NCBI RefSeq assembly: GCF_937127095.1
Contig: NZ_CAKZLP010000056.1
Location: forward strand, 1 to 64,000
DNA from: an uncultured Amphritea sp.
Lineage (GTDB): Bacteria; Pseudomonadota; Gammaproteobacteria; Pseudomonadales; Balneatricaceae
Reading direction: 5' to 3'
DNA: 64,000 bases
The stretch's first letter is position 1. Each line of letters starts with the position of its first letter. Below, piece after piece: positions 9,300 through 19,356 of the stretch. The position numbers were made by a program, and so were the translations under genes. A model generated the notes under the pieces. It saw only the letters and a list, made by a program, of their open reading frames with translations. It had not been told where the DNA came from and did not search any database.

Positions 9300-12041
9300 T
9301 CAGTGCGCCTGATCCCAGTTATCACCGGTTCCCGCTTCCACCAGCAATGGCACATCCAGGTCCGCAGCCGACTGCATCAGCTCAACCAACTGCGCTGATA
9401 CCGCATCCACCTGGGCATCCGGCACTTCAAGAATCAGCTCATCGTGTACCTGCATAATCATCCGGGCACCACTATCACTACCTTGCAACCAGCTATCCAC
9501 TTTAACCATCGCCTTTTTAATAATGTCCGCAGCAGTACCCTGCATCGGCGCATTGATCGCAGTTCGCTCTGCCGCCTGACGACGCATACCATTACTGGCT
9601 TTTATCTCCGGCAGATAGAGACGACGACCAAACAGGGTTTCTACATATCCTTTTTCCGCCGCCTGACTACGGATATCATCCATATAACGCTGCACCCCGG
9701 GATAGGTTTCAAAATAGTGATTAATATAGGTTTGCGCTTCATTCCGGCCGATGCCCAGTTGTTTCGCCAGACCAAAGGCGGACATGCCATAGATCAAACC
9801 AAAGTTAATCGCTTTAGCACTGCGACGCTGGTCAGAGGTTACCTTATCCAGCGCGACACCAAACACCTCAGCAGCAGTTGCCTTATGAACATCTTCCCCC
9901 TGAGCAAAGGCTTTCAGCAGCCCCTGGTCCTGAGACAGATGCGCCATAATGCGCAGCTCAATCTGAGAGTAATCCGCGGCCACCAGCTTATACCCCTTCG
10001 GCGCGACAAACGCCTGACGAATACGCCGCCCCTCCGTGGAGCGGATGGGGATGTTCTGCAGGTTAGGGTCGGATGAAGAGAGCCGCCCGGTTGCAGTAAC
10101 CGCCTGATGATACGAGGTATGTATCCGCCCGGTGGCCGGATTGATCATCTGTGGCAGCTTATCGGTGTAGGTGCTCTTCAGTTTACTCAGGCTACGGTGC
10201 TCAATAATCATCTTCGGTAGAGGATAATCCAGTGCCAGCTCCTGCAACACCTCTTCTGCAGTGGAGGGCGCGCCTTTCGGAGTTTTCTTAATCACTGGTA
10301 ACTTCTGCTGATCAAACAGAATCTCTTGCAGTTGCTTAGGCGAACTCAGGTTGAAGGGGCCACCCGCTAACTCATGAGCTTTCGCTTCCAACTCAACCAG
10401 CCGCTCACCGTGTTCCCGGCTCTGAATGGCCAGCTGAGTCGCATCAACCATCGCGCCGTGCTGCTCCATACGGGCAAGCACCTGGATCAGTGGTAACTCA
10501 ATATCGGAGAATACGCTTTCCAGTGCCGGGTCCTGCGCCAGTTTGCTACTCAGCACCTGATGCAGACGCAGGGTGATATCGGCATCTTCAGCCGCATAGG
10601 GCGCCGCCTGCTCCATCTCGATCTGATTGAACGTCAGCTGCTTTTTACCTTTACCGGCAATCTCTTCAAACTTAACGGTTTTAACCCCCAGATAAAAATC
10701 TGCCAGGGCATCCATATTGTGTCGCGAAGCGGTCGAGTTCAGCGCATAGGATTCGAGCATGGTATCGAACGCGATCCCTTTCAGCTCAATGTCATAACGG
10801 GCCAGGACGTTCATATCGTATTTAATATGCTGTCCCACTTTTTTGTGGGATTCACTCTCCAGCAAGGGTTTCAGCTGTTTCAGCACGGCATTACGATCCA
10901 GCTGGGCAGGCGCGCCCATATAGTCGTGGGCAACGGGCAGATAAGCAGCCTTGCCCGGCTCTACCGAGAAAGACAGGCCGATCAGATTGGCTTCCATGTA
11001 ATTGAGACTGTCGGTTTCGGTATCAAAGGCAAACAACTCTGCGGCCTCTAACACCTTAAACCAGCGATCAAACTCATCCTGGGTGAGAATCGTTTCATAA
11101 ACAATCTCATCCGGCAGCTGCGACTCGTTCTCTATTACTCTCGCACCATCGGCGGCGGCCGCATCCAGTTCACTAATCCAGCTGCGGAACTCACACTGTT
11201 GAAACAGCTCCAGCAGTTGCTCGTTATCGGCCACCGGCACAGGAATGTCTTCTATGCCGCATTCCAGTTCAAGATCGGTTTTAATGGTGGCCAGCAGGTA
11301 GGAAAGCTCGGCGAACTCCCGGTTTTCTTCGAGCTTCTTCGCTATTGTTTTCGAACCACGAAACCCCAGCTCAGCAATTTTATCCAGATTGTCATACAGG
11401 TCGTTGATGCCGCCGATCCCCTGTAACAGCGCCAGAGCGGTTTTCTCTCCCACCCCGGGCACACCAGGAATGTTATCAACCTTATCCCCCATCAACGCCA
11501 GATAGTCGATAATCAGTTCCGGCGGTATACCAAACTTCTCATTCACGCCGTCGATATCCATATGGACATCATTCATGGTGTTGATCAGAGTGACATGTTT
11601 GTCCACCAGCTGCGCCATATCCTTATCGCCGGTAGAGATAACCGTGTCTAACCCCTTGGCACTGGCCTCACGAGCCAGCGTACCGATGACATCATCAGCC
11701 TCGACCCCTTCAACTGAGACCAGCGGAAAGCCCATCGCCCGGACAATATTATGAATCGGCTCAATCTGCGTGCGCAGATCATCCGGCATCGATGGCCGCT
11801 GCGCCTTGTATTCCGGATAAATATCATCACGGAAGGTTTTGCCTTTAGCGTCAAACACCACCGCCACAGGACTTTGCGGATACTGTTTAATCAGACTGCG
11901 TAACATGCTGGTAACCAGCCGTACAGCCCCGGTTGGGACCCCTTCAGAGGTGCGCATATCGGCCTGTTGAGATGCGAAAAATGCCCGGTACAGGTATGAA
12001 GAGCCATCGACTAAGATAATAGGGGGAGTAGTTGCGGTCAT
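9300..12041 (-). CDS. polA: DNA polymerase I
   Basis: DNA polymerase I processes Okazaki fragments and fills repair gaps. All three domains are present: an N-terminal 5'-3' FEN nuclease ([37 protein letters not shown]), a 3'-5' proofreading domain with intact [10 protein letters not shown], and the family A polymerase with [15 protein letters not shown] and [10 protein letters not shown]. The start is set at the ATG at 12041 ([13 protein letters not shown]), giving 913 residues. That ATG lies inside a 25-bp sequence repeated at 22336, so the present 5' end may have been rebuilt when the neighbouring segment was inserted. No clear ribosome-binding site precedes it. Confidence 0.97.
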   Translation of the reverse strand: MTATTPPIILVDGSSYLYRAFFASQQADMRTSEGVPTGAVRLVTSMLRSLIKQYPQSPVAVVFDAKGKTFRDDIYPEYKAQRPSMPDDLRTQIEPIHNIVRAMGFPLVSVEGVEADDVIGTLAREASAKGLDTVISTGDKDMAQLVDKHVTLINTMNDVHMDIDGVNEKFGIPPELIIDYLALMGDKVDNIPGVPGVGEKTALALLQGIGGINDLYDNLDKIAELGFRGSKTIAKKLEENREFAELSYLLATIKTDLELECGIEDIPVPVADNEQLLELFQQCEFRSWISELDAAAADGARVIENESQLPDEIVYETILTQDEFDRWFKVLEAAELFAFDTETDSLNYMEANLIGLSFSVEPGKAAYLPVAHDYMGAPAQLDRNAVLKQLKPLLESESHKKVGQHIKYDMNVLARYDIELKGIAFDTMLESYALNSTASRHNMDALADFYLGVKTVKFEEIAGKGKKQLTFNQIEMEQAAPYAAEDADITLRLHQVLSSKLAQDPALESVFSDIELPLIQVLARMEQHGAMVDATQLAIQSREHGERLVELEAKAHELAGGPFNLSSPKQLQEILFDQQKLPVIKKTPKGAPSTAEEVLQELALDYPLPKMIIEHRSLSKLKSTYTDKLPQMINPATGRIHTSYHQAVTATGRLSSSDPNLQNIPIRSTEGRRIRQAFVAPKGYKLVAADYSQIELRIMAHLSQDQGLLKAFAQGEDVHKATAAEVFGVALDKVTSDQRRSAKAINFGLIYGMSAFGLAKQLGIGRNEAQTYINHYFETYPGVQRYMDDIRSQAAEKGYVETLFGRRLYLPEIKASNGMRRQAAERTAINAPMQGTAADIIKKAMVKVDSWLQGSDSGARMIMQVHDELILEVPDAQVDAVSAQLVELMQSAADLDVPLLVEAGTGDNWDQAH

Positions 12042-12060
12042 GGTTTTGCAGTCATTGTCC
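12036..12060. repeat. Left copy of 25-bp imperfect direct repeat, over the polA start codon
   Basis: The sequence GGTCATGGT-T-TTGCAGTCATTG-T-CC recurs at 22336-22360 with 23 of 25 identical bases, exactly 10,300 bp away and in the same orientation. The polA ATG (minus strand) is inside it. Weaker similarity continues into the polA codons (ATGACC, then TACT..C..CTAT). This is the pattern left by site-specific integration at the 5' end of a gene. Confidence 0.6.
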
Positions 12061-12202
12061 GTCTGAAAAGAGTGTGGCCGGAGTATCACTTCGGCCTCGA
12101 GGGCTCCATCATATTCGATTCCGTGGGTTGCCTAAAGCTCTGTTGCGCATTTCAGCGGCAATGGCCACGCTGGTAAACGCAAAGATACCCTCGCTAAACG
12201 CC

Positions 12203-12934
12203 CTATCCCCGTGGCTCAGCCAGCGCCAGCCAGCGGGTTACAACCGTTTCTGCAAAGCGCTGCTGGGCATCCTGATACAGAACAAAGTCATTGTCCGCCT
12301 GATCAATCATCTGACTGACTAGTGCCTGATCGCGGTTCGGATTACCGATCAGTTCACGTTGATTCCAGGTGGCGGTGATCTGCGGGTCAACCTCGAAGTG
12401 GCACTGAAAACCATAGATGTTTGAGCCGAACCGGTAGGCCTGATTCACCACTTGATCCCCCTGCATTAGCAGCGTTGCACCGTCTGGCAGGGCAAAGGTA
12501 TCGGAATGCATTTCGAACAGCTGTTGCTGACTCTGCAACCCCTGAAATAACAGGTCATCCGCTGCGGCATCGGTCAGCTGCAACTGGGTAAAGCCATATT
12601 CAAGAAAGCCCTGCGGCCGCACCTCCGCGCCAAAGGCGTAAGCGATAGCCTGAGCCCCTAAACAGGAACCCAGAACTGGTTTGTCCTCAGAGACAAACTG
12701 CCGAATCAAAGCAGACAGTTGATCAAAATAGGGGTGCAGTGACGGGTCATACACACTGACCTCGCCGCCAAATACGATCAGAGCAGCATAGACGTCAATA
12801 TCCTCCGGCAAAGCATCACCATGCCGCCGGTAAAACCACTCAAGGCGATGGCCCCGGGCCTCAACCACTTTGCCGATAACACCGGATTCAACCGGACCAT
12901 TCATACCGCCTGCCATAATGGCCAGAATTCTCAT
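12203..12934 (-). CDS. Class I glutamine amidotransferase-like hydrolase
   Basis: A 243-residue stand-alone class I GATase domain, related to the amidotransferase part of GMP synthase and to gamma-glutamyl hydrolases. The triad is visible: Cys91 in GSCLGAQ, and His179 and Glu181 in FQCHFEVD. No synthetase domain or partner gene is present, so it may hydrolyse a gamma-glutamyl amide, as PuuD does in putrescine breakdown. It is last in an operon with the ligase and dioxygenase, its ATG overlapping the PhyH stop by 4 bp. An imperfect GC stem followed by a T-rich stretch (12062-12096, minus) may terminate the operon. The exact substrate is unknown. Confidence 0.85.
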   Translation of the reverse strand: MRILAIMAGGMNGPVESGVIGKVVEARGHRLEWFYRRHGDALPEDIDVYAALIVFGGEVSVYDPSLHPYFDQLSALIRQFVSEDKPVLGSCLGAQAIAYAFGAEVRPQGFLEYGFTQLQLTDAAADDLLFQGLQSQQQLFEMHSDTFALPDGATLLMQGDQVVNQAYRFGSNIYGFQCHFEVDPQITATWNQRELIGNPNRDQALVSQMIDQADNDFVLYQDAQQRFAETVVTRWLALAEPRG

Positions 12935-13797
12935 TTTTCGTGGCCCTCGTTGAGATACTCATCCAGACCAGGGCTGCGATAGCCGGTGTCGGTCCAGGTA
13001 ATCGGGAAATAACTTTCATCCAGCTCATTACTGCCGAACTTCTTATAACGGCCGTAGATCGGGCCATTCCCCACCTTCAAATTAGCCGGGTTAAACTCAA
13101 TATCAGCCTGAAAGTAATGCATCGCCAACGCCCGGCGCGGCACATCTGCATTATTGATACGCGACCCATGCCATAACCAGCCATCATGGAAAGCACCACC
13201 GCCGGGAGGGACTTCAATCGGTACCAGCTCTAACTCGAGATCATTCGCTGCCGCCCATTCACGCACCTCTTTCAGGTCATCTTCAGGGCCGTGAAACTGC
13301 ATAATGGGCTTTGCTTCACCCCATTTGTGGGAACCGCGGATATAAACCAGCGTCCCCCCTTCCGCTGTCGTCTGGTCCAGCGCCAGCCAACAACTGACCA
13401 GCTCCGGCTTATCGATCCAGGTCGAATACATACTGTCCTGGTGAAAGCCGATAGACCGACCATTAACCGGTTTCCACAGCAGGTTATCGATCATCAGACG
13501 GGTGCCGCTCCAGCCTCCCAGTTGTGCACACACGCGTCCCATCTGTTCAGACAATACCTGTCGGGCAATGGTCAGATCCGATTTCCAGGCATTACAGATC
13601 TGCCTGGTAAAGGGGGGACTCCCCTCCGGCAGATTCACCTCATCCGGACGGATACCGGTCTCATAGAGACCCTGTTCAAAGATCAGCGGAAAACGTTCAA
13701 GAATATCTGCCGCCGCTTCAGGCTCAATAATTTTGTCGACGATCAGAAAACCATCTTTACGGAACTGCTCAATCTGCTGTTGTGTAAGCTGAATCAT
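12931..13797 (-). CDS. Phytanoyl-CoA dioxygenase (PhyH) family Fe(II)/2-oxoglutarate oxygenase
   Basis: A 288-residue non-haem iron oxygenase of the PhyH family. The facial triad is clear: His119 and Asp121 in GFHQDSMYS and His210 in DGWLWHGSR. Arg221 or Arg222 just after it may bind 2-oxoglutarate. Family members hydroxylate very different small molecules (phytanoyl-CoA, ectoine, antibiotic precursors), so the fold does not give the substrate. It is 13 bp after the glutamine-synthetase-like gene and overlaps the amidotransferase gene by 4 bp, which argues that all three work on the same compound. Confidence 0.88.
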   Translation of the reverse strand: MIQLTQQQIEQFRKDGFLIVDKIIEPEAAADILERFPLIFEQGLYETGIRPDEVNLPEGSPPFTRQICNAWKSDLTIARQVLSEQMGRVCAQLGGWSGTRLMIDNLLWKPVNGRSIGFHQDSMYSTWIDKPELVSCWLALDQTTAEGGTLVYIRGSHKWGEAKPIMQFHGPEDDLKEVREWAAANDLELELVPIEVPPGGGAFHDGWLWHGSRINNADVPRRALAMHYFQADIEFNPANLKVGNGPIYGRYKKFGSNELDESYFPITWTDTGYRSPGLDEYLNEGHEK

Positions 13798-13810
13798 GAT
13801 GAAACCCCTG

Positions 13811-15193
13811 TTAATAAAAAGTCAGATAACGGTCGATCTCCCAGGCGGATACCGTCGCCTGGTAGGCGTTCCACTCCTGGCGTTTAAGGATGATATAGTT
13901 GTTGATCAGTTGGCTGCCCAGCGCCTCAGCAAGTAACACATCCTGTTCCAGCGCCGTCAGGGCATCTCCGAGAGTTGCCGGTAGTCGGCTAACGCCCAGT
14001 TCTCCCAGTTGCACCGCAGTGAGATCGTAGAAGTTGAGACTCTGTGCCGGCGGCGGCGACAGCTCCCGCTCGATACCATCAAGGCCTGCAGCGATGATTG
14101 CGGCGGTGGCAAGATAGGTATTCATCGCGCCATCACCGATACGTACTTCGATACGCCCATAGGGAATACGCACCATCGCTGAACGGTTGTTATCCCCATA
14201 GGCAACATACACCGGCGCCCAGCTGGGACGGTCGGGGGTACCGGTGACCAGCCGCTTGTAGGAATTTACTGTTGGGCAGAGAATAGCGGTCAATGCCGCT
14301 GCATGCTCAAGAATACCGGCAATAAAATGGTAAGCGGTCTTTGATAACCCCATGCCGCTGTGGTCAGACTCATCCAGAAACAGATTGTTGCCCGCCTCAT
14401 CCACCAGCGAACAGTGGATATGGGTGCCGTTTCCCGTTGTCGTGGCGCTCAACTTCGGCATAAAGCTACAGATTGCGCCCATCTCGTTGGCGATTTCACA
14501 GGCCGCCATTTTAAAAAACTGCAGATTATCAGCGGAGACCAGCGCTTCGTCATATTTATAGTTCAGTTCAAACTGGCCATTAGCGTCTTCATGATCGATC
14601 TGGTACACCTCCAGACCGGTGGACTCCAGTGTTTTATGCAACTCTCTCAGATAGGTGGCATTACGGGTGATCCCTTTGTAATCATAGGTGGGCGTCTCCA
14701 GGGTATCGGTGCGATCAAACGGTACGATAGTGCCCGCCTCATCACGACTGAGCAGGTAAAACTCCGGCTCCAGCCCGGTCATCAATCGCTGCCCCTGCGC
14801 CGCCAGACGTGCGGTTTGCTTCGCCAGCACATTGCGCGAGTCCAGGCCGTATCGCTGCCCCCCGACATAACCAAAGCCTCTGATGGACGCAAAGCCCGGC
14901 ATCCAGCGCATCAGCTTAAGGCTTGAGAGGTCCGCGATGAGGATATATTCCGGGTCCTGCGGGCTCATATAAAACCCCAGAACCGCACCGCCGGCAAAAC
15001 CGGCACCCTCATGACAGAGCATGTTCAAACAGCTTACGGGCACCGCTTTACTTTTGCTGCAGCCATGCAGATCAACGAACTGCGCTAACAGATACTCGAC
15101 ACCGTTATCGGCAAGAAAGGTCTCAGCTGACTGGAGTGCATCCTCGTCCGGGCATTGCCACACGGTTGTGGGTGTTTTAGTTGAATCAGACAT
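13811..15193 (-). CDS. Type III glutamine synthetase-like / gamma-glutamyl-amine ligase
   Basis: A 460-residue glutamine-synthetase-fold ligase. The N-terminal AQFVDLHGCSKSKAVPV motif is that of the type III glutamate-ammonia ligase family, which includes GlnT and gamma-glutamylmethylamide synthetases. The catalytic domain has GNGTHIHCSL, NSYKRL, NRSAMVRIPY and EVRIGDGAMNTYLA. Such enzymes join glutamate to an amine through a gamma-glutamyl phosphate. With a downstream oxygenase and a class I amidotransferase, a catabolic role on an organic amine is more likely than ammonia assimilation. No N-methylglutamate synthase genes are nearby. A regulator of the AraC family lies directly upstream. Confidence 0.85.
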   Translation of the reverse strand: MSDSTKTPTTVWQCPDEDALQSAETFLADNGVEYLLAQFVDLHGCSKSKAVPVSCLNMLCHEGAGFAGGAVLGFYMSPQDPEYILIADLSSLKLMRWMPGFASIRGFGYVGGQRYGLDSRNVLAKQTARLAAQGQRLMTGLEPEFYLLSRDEAGTIVPFDRTDTLETPTYDYKGITRNATYLRELHKTLESTGLEVYQIDHEDANGQFELNYKYDEALVSADNLQFFKMAACEIANEMGAICSFMPKLSATTTGNGTHIHCSLVDEAGNNLFLDESDHSGMGLSKTAYHFIAGILEHAAALTAILCPTVNSYKRLVTGTPDRPSWAPVYVAYGDNNRSAMVRIPYGRIEVRIGDGAMNTYLATAAIIAAGLDGIERELSPPPAQSLNFYDLTAVQLGELGVSRLPATLGDALTALEQDVLLAEALGSQLINNYIILKRQEWNAYQATVSAWEIDRYLTFY

Positions 15194-15283
15194 CTCATCT
15201 CGTCCTCTGTCTATATTTGATGAGATGAGTGTCGCAGAAGCAGAGCTGTTTTCCCTTGACCGCAGAAATCAGAGTTTTGACAT

Positions 15284-15293
15284 TTGGCGCCAA
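15284..15293. promoter_or_regulatory. Perfect palindrome in the ligase-operon promoter region
   Basis: TTGGCGCCAA is a 10-bp perfect palindrome about 90 bp upstream of the ligase start, in the 154-bp gap between the ligase and AraC genes. It could be part of an operator for the adjacent AraC-type regulator. This is position-based inference. Confidence 0.25.
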
Positions 15294-15347
15294 CTTACTA
15301 TGGCCTAGGGCCACCGGTAAGATCGCTTAGCTCATGGCCCAAACAGG

Positions 15348-16394
15348 TTAACGCTTAACCGCCTGGCGCCACTGACTGGGGGAAACACTCTTCCAGCGCA
15401 GAAATGCACGGGTAAATGCGCTGAGCTCCGAATAGCCCAGCCGGAAGGCGACTTCCGACAAGCTGAGCTGATCATAAGACAGATAGTAATCGGCCAGTTC
15501 CTGCCGGGTTACCTCCACAATCGTCTTAAACGACTGATTTTCCGCTGACAATGCCCGCTGCAGTGTGCGGGGCGACTGCAACAGACGTTCTGCCACCTGT
15601 TCCAGAGACAGCTCACCAGAAGGCAGCAGATCAACCACCTCACCGCGCACCCGTTGTGCCACAGACAGCCGTTGCGCCACGCTGCCCGATAGCTGAGCAA
15701 TAGCATCCAGCGTAATGCCATGCAGAATCGGGTCCGCATCGGGCATCGGCGAGTCGAGGCAACCCGCACGGAAAAAGATAAAGTTACTCTCCCGCTGAAA
15801 GCTGACATCACACTGGTATGCATCGCGATGCCGCAGAGCATCAACCAATGCCGGATGCTGAAAATGCACTTTCAGTGGCGTCCAGTGAGGCCCCAGTGCA
15901 CGGCGTAAAACGTTATTCAGCATGCCGATCGTGACCTCAGCATCCTGACGCCGATCCTTAATATCACCATCTAACAGGCGATACTCAAGCGAGCAGATAC
16001 CCTGATGCTGTGTCAGCCGCAGCAGGCTGTTTTTCTGAAACACATTAAACGAGCTCAGCATCCCCTCAAGTGCATCCCGGAGAGAGGGCGCGGTAATCGC
16101 ATGATAGCCGAACACCCCCAGGCCTTCTGGCTGGAACCGGGCACCGAAGTTCAGACCAAAATGTTCATTACCGGTACTGCAGGCGGCCTCGTGCATCGAG
16201 TTACAGAAACTCTGCAATGGAATAGGCTCATTGGGTTTTTTATACATCCCGGGCTGCAAGCCCGCCCGTGAAAGCACTGTTTTACTCTGGCCTCCCTGCT
16301 GATCAATAAACTCCTCCAGACCAAAGGTCACCGAACCCAGCACGGTAGACTCATTTCGAGGGTTAAGTTGAAGAGCGTTGGATTGAACATTCAT
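15348..16394 (-). CDS. AraC family transcriptional regulator (OruR-like)
   Basis: A 348-residue regulator with an N-terminal Arabinose_bd-type (PF12625-like) ligand-sensing domain and a C-terminal AraC double helix-turn-helix. The first HTH is around SLEQVAERLLQSPRTLQRAL, the second around LSLSEVAFRLGYSELSAFTR. Relatives such as OruR and ArgR-like regulators respond to amino acids or amines. It is on the same strand, 154 bp upstream of the ligase-PhyH-amidotransferase operon, and is the obvious candidate to control it. A decayed relative lies at 22120. Confidence 0.92.
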   Translation of the reverse strand: MNVQSNALQLNPRNESTVLGSVTFGLEEFIDQQGGQSKTVLSRAGLQPGMYKKPNEPIPLQSFCNSMHEAACSTGNEHFGLNFGARFQPEGLGVFGYHAITAPSLRDALEGMLSSFNVFQKNSLLRLTQHQGICSLEYRLLDGDIKDRRQDAEVTIGMLNNVLRRALGPHWTPLKVHFQHPALVDALRHRDAYQCDVSFQRESNFIFFRAGCLDSPMPDADPILHGITLDAIAQLSGSVAQRLSVAQRVRGEVVDLLPSGELSLEQVAERLLQSPRTLQRALSAENQSFKTIVEVTRQELADYYLSYDQLSLSEVAFRLGYSELSAFTRAFLRWKSVSPSQWRQAVKR

Positions 16395-16747
16395 ATTGGG
16401 CTGCCCCTGTTTTCATATATCAGCAAGCCCTGCATGTTCTATGCCCAACAAAAAATCACCCGACAGGCGCGCTGGTTATCCCCTAACGCTCTCGAAATAG
16501 GATCGAAGCGCACTATTTCAGCGCAGTTCCGGTCAGTATGCGCCAAACTGGCAACCTCCCCGGACTCAACTCAGCACAAATGGCTGATCACAGGGAATGG
16601 CCTGACCATCTAACGGAAATATACTTCAGGCAACTTGGGAATAACGCTCTGAATTGAAAAAAAGCAAAGAACGCTGATTGATGCGACGATCATTGACGCT
16701 CCCTAACCGAACCGCTAAGGGAATACTCTGTCAGATCGAGGTTAAAT
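16395..16747. other. 353-bp intergenic stretch upstream of the AraC gene
   Basis: This gap lies between the AraC gene start and the 3' end of the sensor kinase gene, both on the minus strand. It holds an inverted repeat, GAAATAG-N12-CTATTTC (16494-16519), that could be a regulatory site. No convincing ORF, RNA gene or T-tailed terminator was found. Confidence 0.4.
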
Positions 16748-18085
16748 TCACTTCAGAATCATCGAAAAGTCTACTTCCACTTCAAATCCATCCACTCGTC
16801 CTGCTGCAGGGGAGCTAAACGTCATGGTTGCACCGACACCAGTGACTATTGCATCAGCAATGGCCAACCCAAGTCCCATACCTTGAACCGAGAGGTTGGA
16901 CCTGACAAAACGTTGTCGTAGCTGTGTGAGCGTTTCAACAGGGATAACACTGGCAGCATTAGCGATACTCAACACGCCTTTGGAGGAAAAACTGATCTCG
17001 ACCGGTTGATTGCTGATCCCATGCTTGATGGCGTTATCCAGTAAATTCCTAATCAAAATAGCAAAAGCATCCGGGTCTATAACAGACATAAACGCTTCGT
17101 TTTGAGGTATCGCCAGCGTAATTATTTTACCGGGATTGGATCGCCGGGTGTCATCTACGATCATGCTTAACAGGCTAATCAGGTCGTGTCGTTCGGTGGA
17201 TAACAATCCTCCCCCTTCGGCCTTGGCTAATTGCATCAACTTCTCTGACAAACCTGACAAACCTCGTATTGTCGTTTCAATTTTGACCATACTGTCTTTA
17301 ATTGGCCCGGCTGAAACTTTTTGTTGTAACCGCTGAATTTGTGCCAATGCTGTGGCAATCGGTGTACGTAACTCATGAGCACTGTTCGCTGTAAACGAAC
17401 GCTCTGAGTCCAGTGCTCTGCGCAAGCGATCCAATAAATTATTGACCGACTCAGCGATAGTAATAATTTCAGTGGGTAAGCCGTCCATTTTGACCGGTGA
17501 GAGATCGCTACTACCGCGGGACTCAACTTCATCCCGATAAGCAATAACATATCGGAAACTGTAGCGAACGAATGCCAAACTACCGATAAAACACAGAGGA
17601 ATAATCAATATCAACGGCCATAATAAAGTTATTGCCATCTGGGTTATTGCTTCTCTCCTGTCAATCAGCGGCTGAGCAACTTCTATATGCAATGTATTTT
17701 GTATGGCAGATGTTCTATAAAACCGATGGGTCTTCGATGAGCTAAACCCTTTCACTAATGTTTGATTAAAAATGCTCGGATCAGCGTTATGCGATTGCAA
17801 TAAAATCCGTCCAAGCGCATCACGAACAAGATAGATAAATTGCTTATCGTGGGCTTCGAAGGACATTATCTGCTGCGGTTGATCGAGGTTTTCTCGGTTA
17901 ATTATTTCAACAACCGCTAACGGCATTATGCGGTGAGCGGTTTCGGCCAGGGTGCTGTCAAAAAGCTCATTCAGCTTATTTTGTGAGACATATAAGGCAC
18001 CTAAAAGCGCCAGCATCCACAGTAACGTCACACCAGCAGTTAAACCAACGCCAAGCGTTTTCTGAAGACTTTGCGGTGCCTTCAT
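16748..18085 (-). CDS. Two-component sensor histidine kinase (QseC/PmrB-like)
   Basis: A 445-residue membrane sensor kinase. One helix at about 12-34 and another at about 150-172 bracket a roughly 115-residue periplasmic sensor domain with no recognised fold. The HisKA box is ANSAHELRTPIATALAQ, and the ATPase region has IRNLLDNAIKHG (N box) and GMGLGLAIADAI (G box). It overlaps the response-regulator gene by 4 bp and is divergent from the PepSY/DUF2271/reductase cluster, which is therefore its likely target. The signal is unknown; flavin, iron or redox state are possibilities. Confidence 0.93.
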   Translation of the reverse strand: MKAPQSLQKTLGVGLTAGVTLLWMLALLGALYVSQNKLNELFDSTLAETAHRIMPLAVVEIINRENLDQPQQIMSFEAHDKQFIYLVRDALGRILLQSHNADPSIFNQTLVKGFSSSKTHRFYRTSAIQNTLHIEVAQPLIDRREAITQMAITLLWPLILIIPLCFIGSLAFVRYSFRYVIAYRDEVESRGSSDLSPVKMDGLPTEIITIAESVNNLLDRLRRALDSERSFTANSAHELRTPIATALAQIQRLQQKVSAGPIKDSMVKIETTIRGLSGLSEKLMQLAKAEGGGLLSTERHDLISLLSMIVDDTRRSNPGKIITLAIPQNEAFMSVIDPDAFAILIRNLLDNAIKHGISNQPVEISFSSKGVLSIANAASVIPVETLTQLRQRFVRSNLSVQGMGLGLAIADAIVTGVGATMTFSSPAAGRVDGFEVEVDFSMILK

Positions 18086-18756
18086 TTATTGTCAGGTCCT
18101 GAAAGTCTCATGCGATATCCCAAGCCGCGAACGGTTTCTAACTGATCTTTATCCAATTTTTTACGCAGACGACTGATATACACCTCAATGGTATTACTTT
18201 CAATTTCTGCCCCAAAAGCATAAAGATGATCTTCCAGTTGTGCTTTTGACAGCACGGTATTTGGTCTTTGAATGAAGGCTTCTAACAAAGCCCATTCCCG
18301 TGCCGTTAAATTGATCGAAAGACCATCACGAGAAATACAATGTCTGGTCAGATCCACTTCCAATGTGCCGATCTGAAGTATGGGATTTGGGTTCCCCGCA
18401 TAGCGTCTGGAAACTGCCGCTATGCGGGCGGACAGTTCAGATAGTTCAAAGGGTTTTACAAGGTAATCATCGGCACCGGCATTTAAACCTTGTATCCGAT
18501 CAGAAAGCTGATCTCTGGCCGTTAAAATAATCACCGGAGCTATCTCGCCCGATTTGCGTACTTTTTTCAACAGATCAAGCCCGCTACCGTCTGGCAGCAT
18601 CAGATCCAGAAGAATTAAATCATAGCGGATTGTCTGAAGGCTGGTTTCTGCATGGGAAATAGTTTTGACCCAGTCAACCGCATGACCTTCATCTGCGATT
18701 TGATCCTGTATCACCTCGCCTAAACCTTCGGCATCCTCTACCAACAATATACGCAT
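18082..18756 (-). CDS. OmpR family response regulator
   Basis: A 224-residue regulator with an N-terminal receiver domain and a C-terminal winged helix. The phospho-acceptor Asp is in LILLDLMLPDG, the acidic pocket in LVEDAEGLG, and the conserved Lys in YLVKPFEL. The DNA-binding domain shows LTAREWALLEAF and SNTIEVYISRLRKKL, as in QseB/PmrA-type regulators. It is co-transcribed with the sensor kinase and divergent from the PepSY gene; the 188-bp divergent region contains TTCAG/GTCAG-type near repeats at about 18883-18900 that may be its binding site. Confidence 0.95.
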   Translation of the reverse strand: MRILLVEDAEGLGEVIQDQIADEGHAVDWVKTISHAETSLQTIRYDLILLDLMLPDGSGLDLLKKVRKSGEIAPVIILTARDQLSDRIQGLNAGADDYLVKPFELSELSARIAAVSRRYAGNPNPILQIGTLEVDLTRHCISRDGLSINLTAREWALLEAFIQRPNTVLSKAQLEDHLYAFGAEIESNTIEVYISRLRKKLDKDQLETVRGLGYRMRLSGPDNK

Positions 18757-18944
18757 CTAACACCTTCAGATCTTATGAGTAAGACAGATCATAACCCAAC
18801 TTCCTGACAATATTCTGAAAGATCCCGGCAGATCAACCCCTGAAACTCCATGCAAAAGTGCGATCAGCATAAAACAACGTTGCTTTCAGCTTACTGTCAG
18901 CAAACACGTTTAGAATGAGTCATCAAATGAAGAGGAGAGACATC

Positions 18945-19337
18945 ATGAACAAGACACTCACTACTGCCCTTATAACCTCATGCTTAATGAGCGGTACGGT
19001 TTTAGCAGACGATGATTGCAATGACTCGGTGGCAGACTGGCAACCCAAAGAACGTCTTCATCAAAAGATGACGGAGAATGGCTGGGAAGTAAAACGGATC
19101 AAAGTGGACGATGGCTGTTATGAACTGAAGGGATTTGATCGTAAAGGAAACCGGATAGAAGCTAAATTTTCGCCGGCTTCCCTAAAAATCATTGAGCTTG
19201 CTGTTGAATTTGATGATTCAGGTGATGCATCTGACTATCTGGATTTGGGCAACCAAAGCAGTCAAGAAAAATCTGACACTTACATAAACTCCGCAAGTGA
19301 TACAGCCAAAAACAAACCCAAAGTCACTATCGAATAA
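18945..19337 (+). CDS. Secreted PepSY-domain protein
   Basis: A 130-residue exported protein: signal peptide MNKTLTTALITSCLMSGTVLA, then a single PepSY (PepSY_2-like) domain recognisable in LHQKMTENGWEVKRIKVDDG, YELKGFDRKGNRIEAKFSP and LKIIEL. Two Cys (about residues 25 and 61) could form a disulfide. The start follows GAGGAGAG. PepSY domains are widespread periplasmic modules of uncertain function, often beside redox proteins. It is first in a plus-strand cluster with DUF2271 and a PepSY-flavoreductase. Confidence 0.85.
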   Translation: MNKTLTTALITSCLMSGTVLADDDCNDSVADWQPKERLHQKMTENGWEVKRIKVDDGCYELKGFDRKGNRIEAKFSPASLKIIELAVEFDDSGDASDYLDLGNQSSQEKSDTYINSASDTAKNKPKVTIE

Positions 19338-19356
19338 ATATCCTGGAGTTAAGACG

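Noticed and set aside
9444..10076. 210-codon plus-strand frame inside polA
   Set aside because: Antisense to the polymerase domain; His/Thr-rich composition reflects codon complementarity.
12090..12205. Protein-like C-terminal frame (FSEGIFAFTSVAIAAEMRNRA) on the minus strand
   Set aside because: It reads well and ends at a stop near 12095, but has no start of its own and overlaps the amidotransferase end in another frame. It may be a gene relic at the left edge of the inserted segment; too little for a feature.
14360..14926. 188-codon plus-strand frame inside the ligase gene
   Set aside because: Antisense to catalytic motifs of the glutamine-synthetase-like gene, with no family resemblance of its own.
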